From assembly GCA_035288785.1 (NCBI GenBank), contig DATDZF010000071.1:1-21005 (forward strand): a stretch of 21,005 nucleotides of DNA, read 5' to 3'. The position numbers were made by a program, and so were the translations under genes. This document shows, one piece after another, positions 20,544 to 21,005 of this stretch. This DNA is from JACRGC01 sp035288785. Its GTDB lineage: Archaea; Micrarchaeota; Micrarchaeia; Norongarragalinales; SBBD01. Each line of letters opens with the position of its first letter. The stretch's first letter is position 1. The notes below the pieces were generated by a model. The model saw only the letters and a program-made list of their open reading frames with translations, ran no database searches and was not told the DNA's origin.

Positions 20544-21005
20544 TTATTCCTCAGAAGGAACCTCTACCTTGACCTTGTAACTGGTTACCATGAAATCCTT
20601 GGCCTCCTCGCGGCTGACCCGCTGCTTTTGCGGTATGCGGCTTGCCGATATTTTGCGCCTCGCAACACGCCTGCCCGCTTTTGCAAGGGTGACGCAAACG
20701 TCGAATCCCATCATGCCGATCTTCGGGTCGTATTTCATCCCCGGGAAATCAATGTATTCCTTTATGCCGAATGCCACATTCCCGAACTTGTCAAAGCTCG
20801 ATTCGAGGAGCGTGAAATCGCGCACATCCAGGGCCTTCCTTAGGACCGCGTCCGCTTCGGGGCCCCTCAAGGTGACCTTTGCCCCGATGTTGTCGCCCTT
20901 CCTGATCTTGAATGTAGGGTTGCGGTCCTTCGATTGCGTCATCACCGCCTTCCCGCCGGAGATCCGCTCCAGCAGCACCTTTGCGTTCTCCAGCCGTTCG
21001 CCCGG
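20544..21005 (-). CDS. rpl5: Ribosomal protein uL5 (5' end outside the window)
   Basis: The reading frame stays open to the edge of the window. The residues just before the GTG at 20978 read G-E-R-L-E-N-A-K, which matches the conserved uL5 stretch 'GerLerA.kvL...tGkk.v'. That GTG is therefore not the start and the gene is truncated by the window. Visible motifs include TLRGPEADAVLRKALDVRDFTLL, FDKFGNVAFGIKEYIDFPGMKYDPKIGMMGFDVCVTL and a C-terminal RRKISASRIPQKQRVSREEAKDFM, typical of archaeal uL5. It binds 5S rRNA and the P-site tRNA. Confidence 0.95.
   Translation of the reverse strand, partial: PGERLENAKVLLERISGGKAVMTQSKDRNPTFKIRKGDNIGAKVTLRGPEADAVLRKALDVRDFTLLESSFDKFGNVAFGIKEYIDFPGMKYDPKIGMMGFDVCVTLAKAGRRVARRKISASRIPQKQRVSREEAKDFMVTSYKVKVEVPSEE

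Noticed and set aside
1..21005. CRISPR array, tRNA or rRNA genes
   Set aside because: No regularly spaced repeats and no cloverleaf or rRNA-like stretches were found by eye on either strand.

Overview
The window is archaeal. The right end (16872-21005, all on the - strand) carries the archaeal-order ribosomal spc cluster uL5-uS14-uS8-uL6-eL32-eL19-uL18-uS5-uL30, including the archaeal/eukaryotic proteins eL32 and eL19. Genes are preceded by GGTGA(T)-type ribosome-binding sites and A/T-rich TATA boxes. Very short intergenic gaps and very Cys-rich secreted proteins with CGxGxC repeats suggest a DPANN-type archaeon, perhaps of the Diapherotrites/Micrarchaeota kind. That placement is an inference of low certainty.

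Layout. 1-2000 (+ and -): a small membrane protein, a VapBC-type toxin-antitoxin pair (AbrB-like antitoxin plus PIN toxin), a RelBE-type pair, and a small phosphatase-like protein. 2000-4510: a VOC/glyoxalase-fold protein, two SAM methyltransferases and a small unknown gene. 4592-14032: the most striking block, a secreted RHS/YD-repeat system split over three - strand genes. They are a 1124-aa SpvB-like N-terminal part with a Cys-rich insertion, a 1089-aa YD-repeat part with a thrombospondin-like module and a carbohydrate-binding-like insertion, and, displaced upstream beyond a + strand gene, a 577-aa protein. The 577-aa protein holds the RHS-associated core and a C-terminal domain with a transglutaminase-like Cys-His-Asp arrangement. 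Each of the three has its own signal peptide.

11378-12211 (+) encodes a single-pass membrane protein wedged inside the RHS block, and 14117-15565 (+) an uncharacterised, possibly acyltransferase-like protein sharing a divergent promoter region with the RHS core gene. 15664-16449 (-) is a TrmB-like regulator with a perfect palindrome at its promoter, divergent from a 37-aa membrane microprotein. 16682-16849 is a run of six potential hairpins, perhaps a remnant of an IS200/IS605-type end or a structured RNA, lying where uL15/secY would be expected.

The RHS parts together look like a trans-split version of what in bacteria and Tc toxins is one or two large shell-forming proteins with a C-terminal effector. 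If they assemble outside the cell they could deliver or display the Cys-protease/transglutaminase-like domain against a host or neighbour cell. This is inference. No tRNA, rRNA or CRISPR array was seen, and no gene-free stretch exceeds 300 bases.
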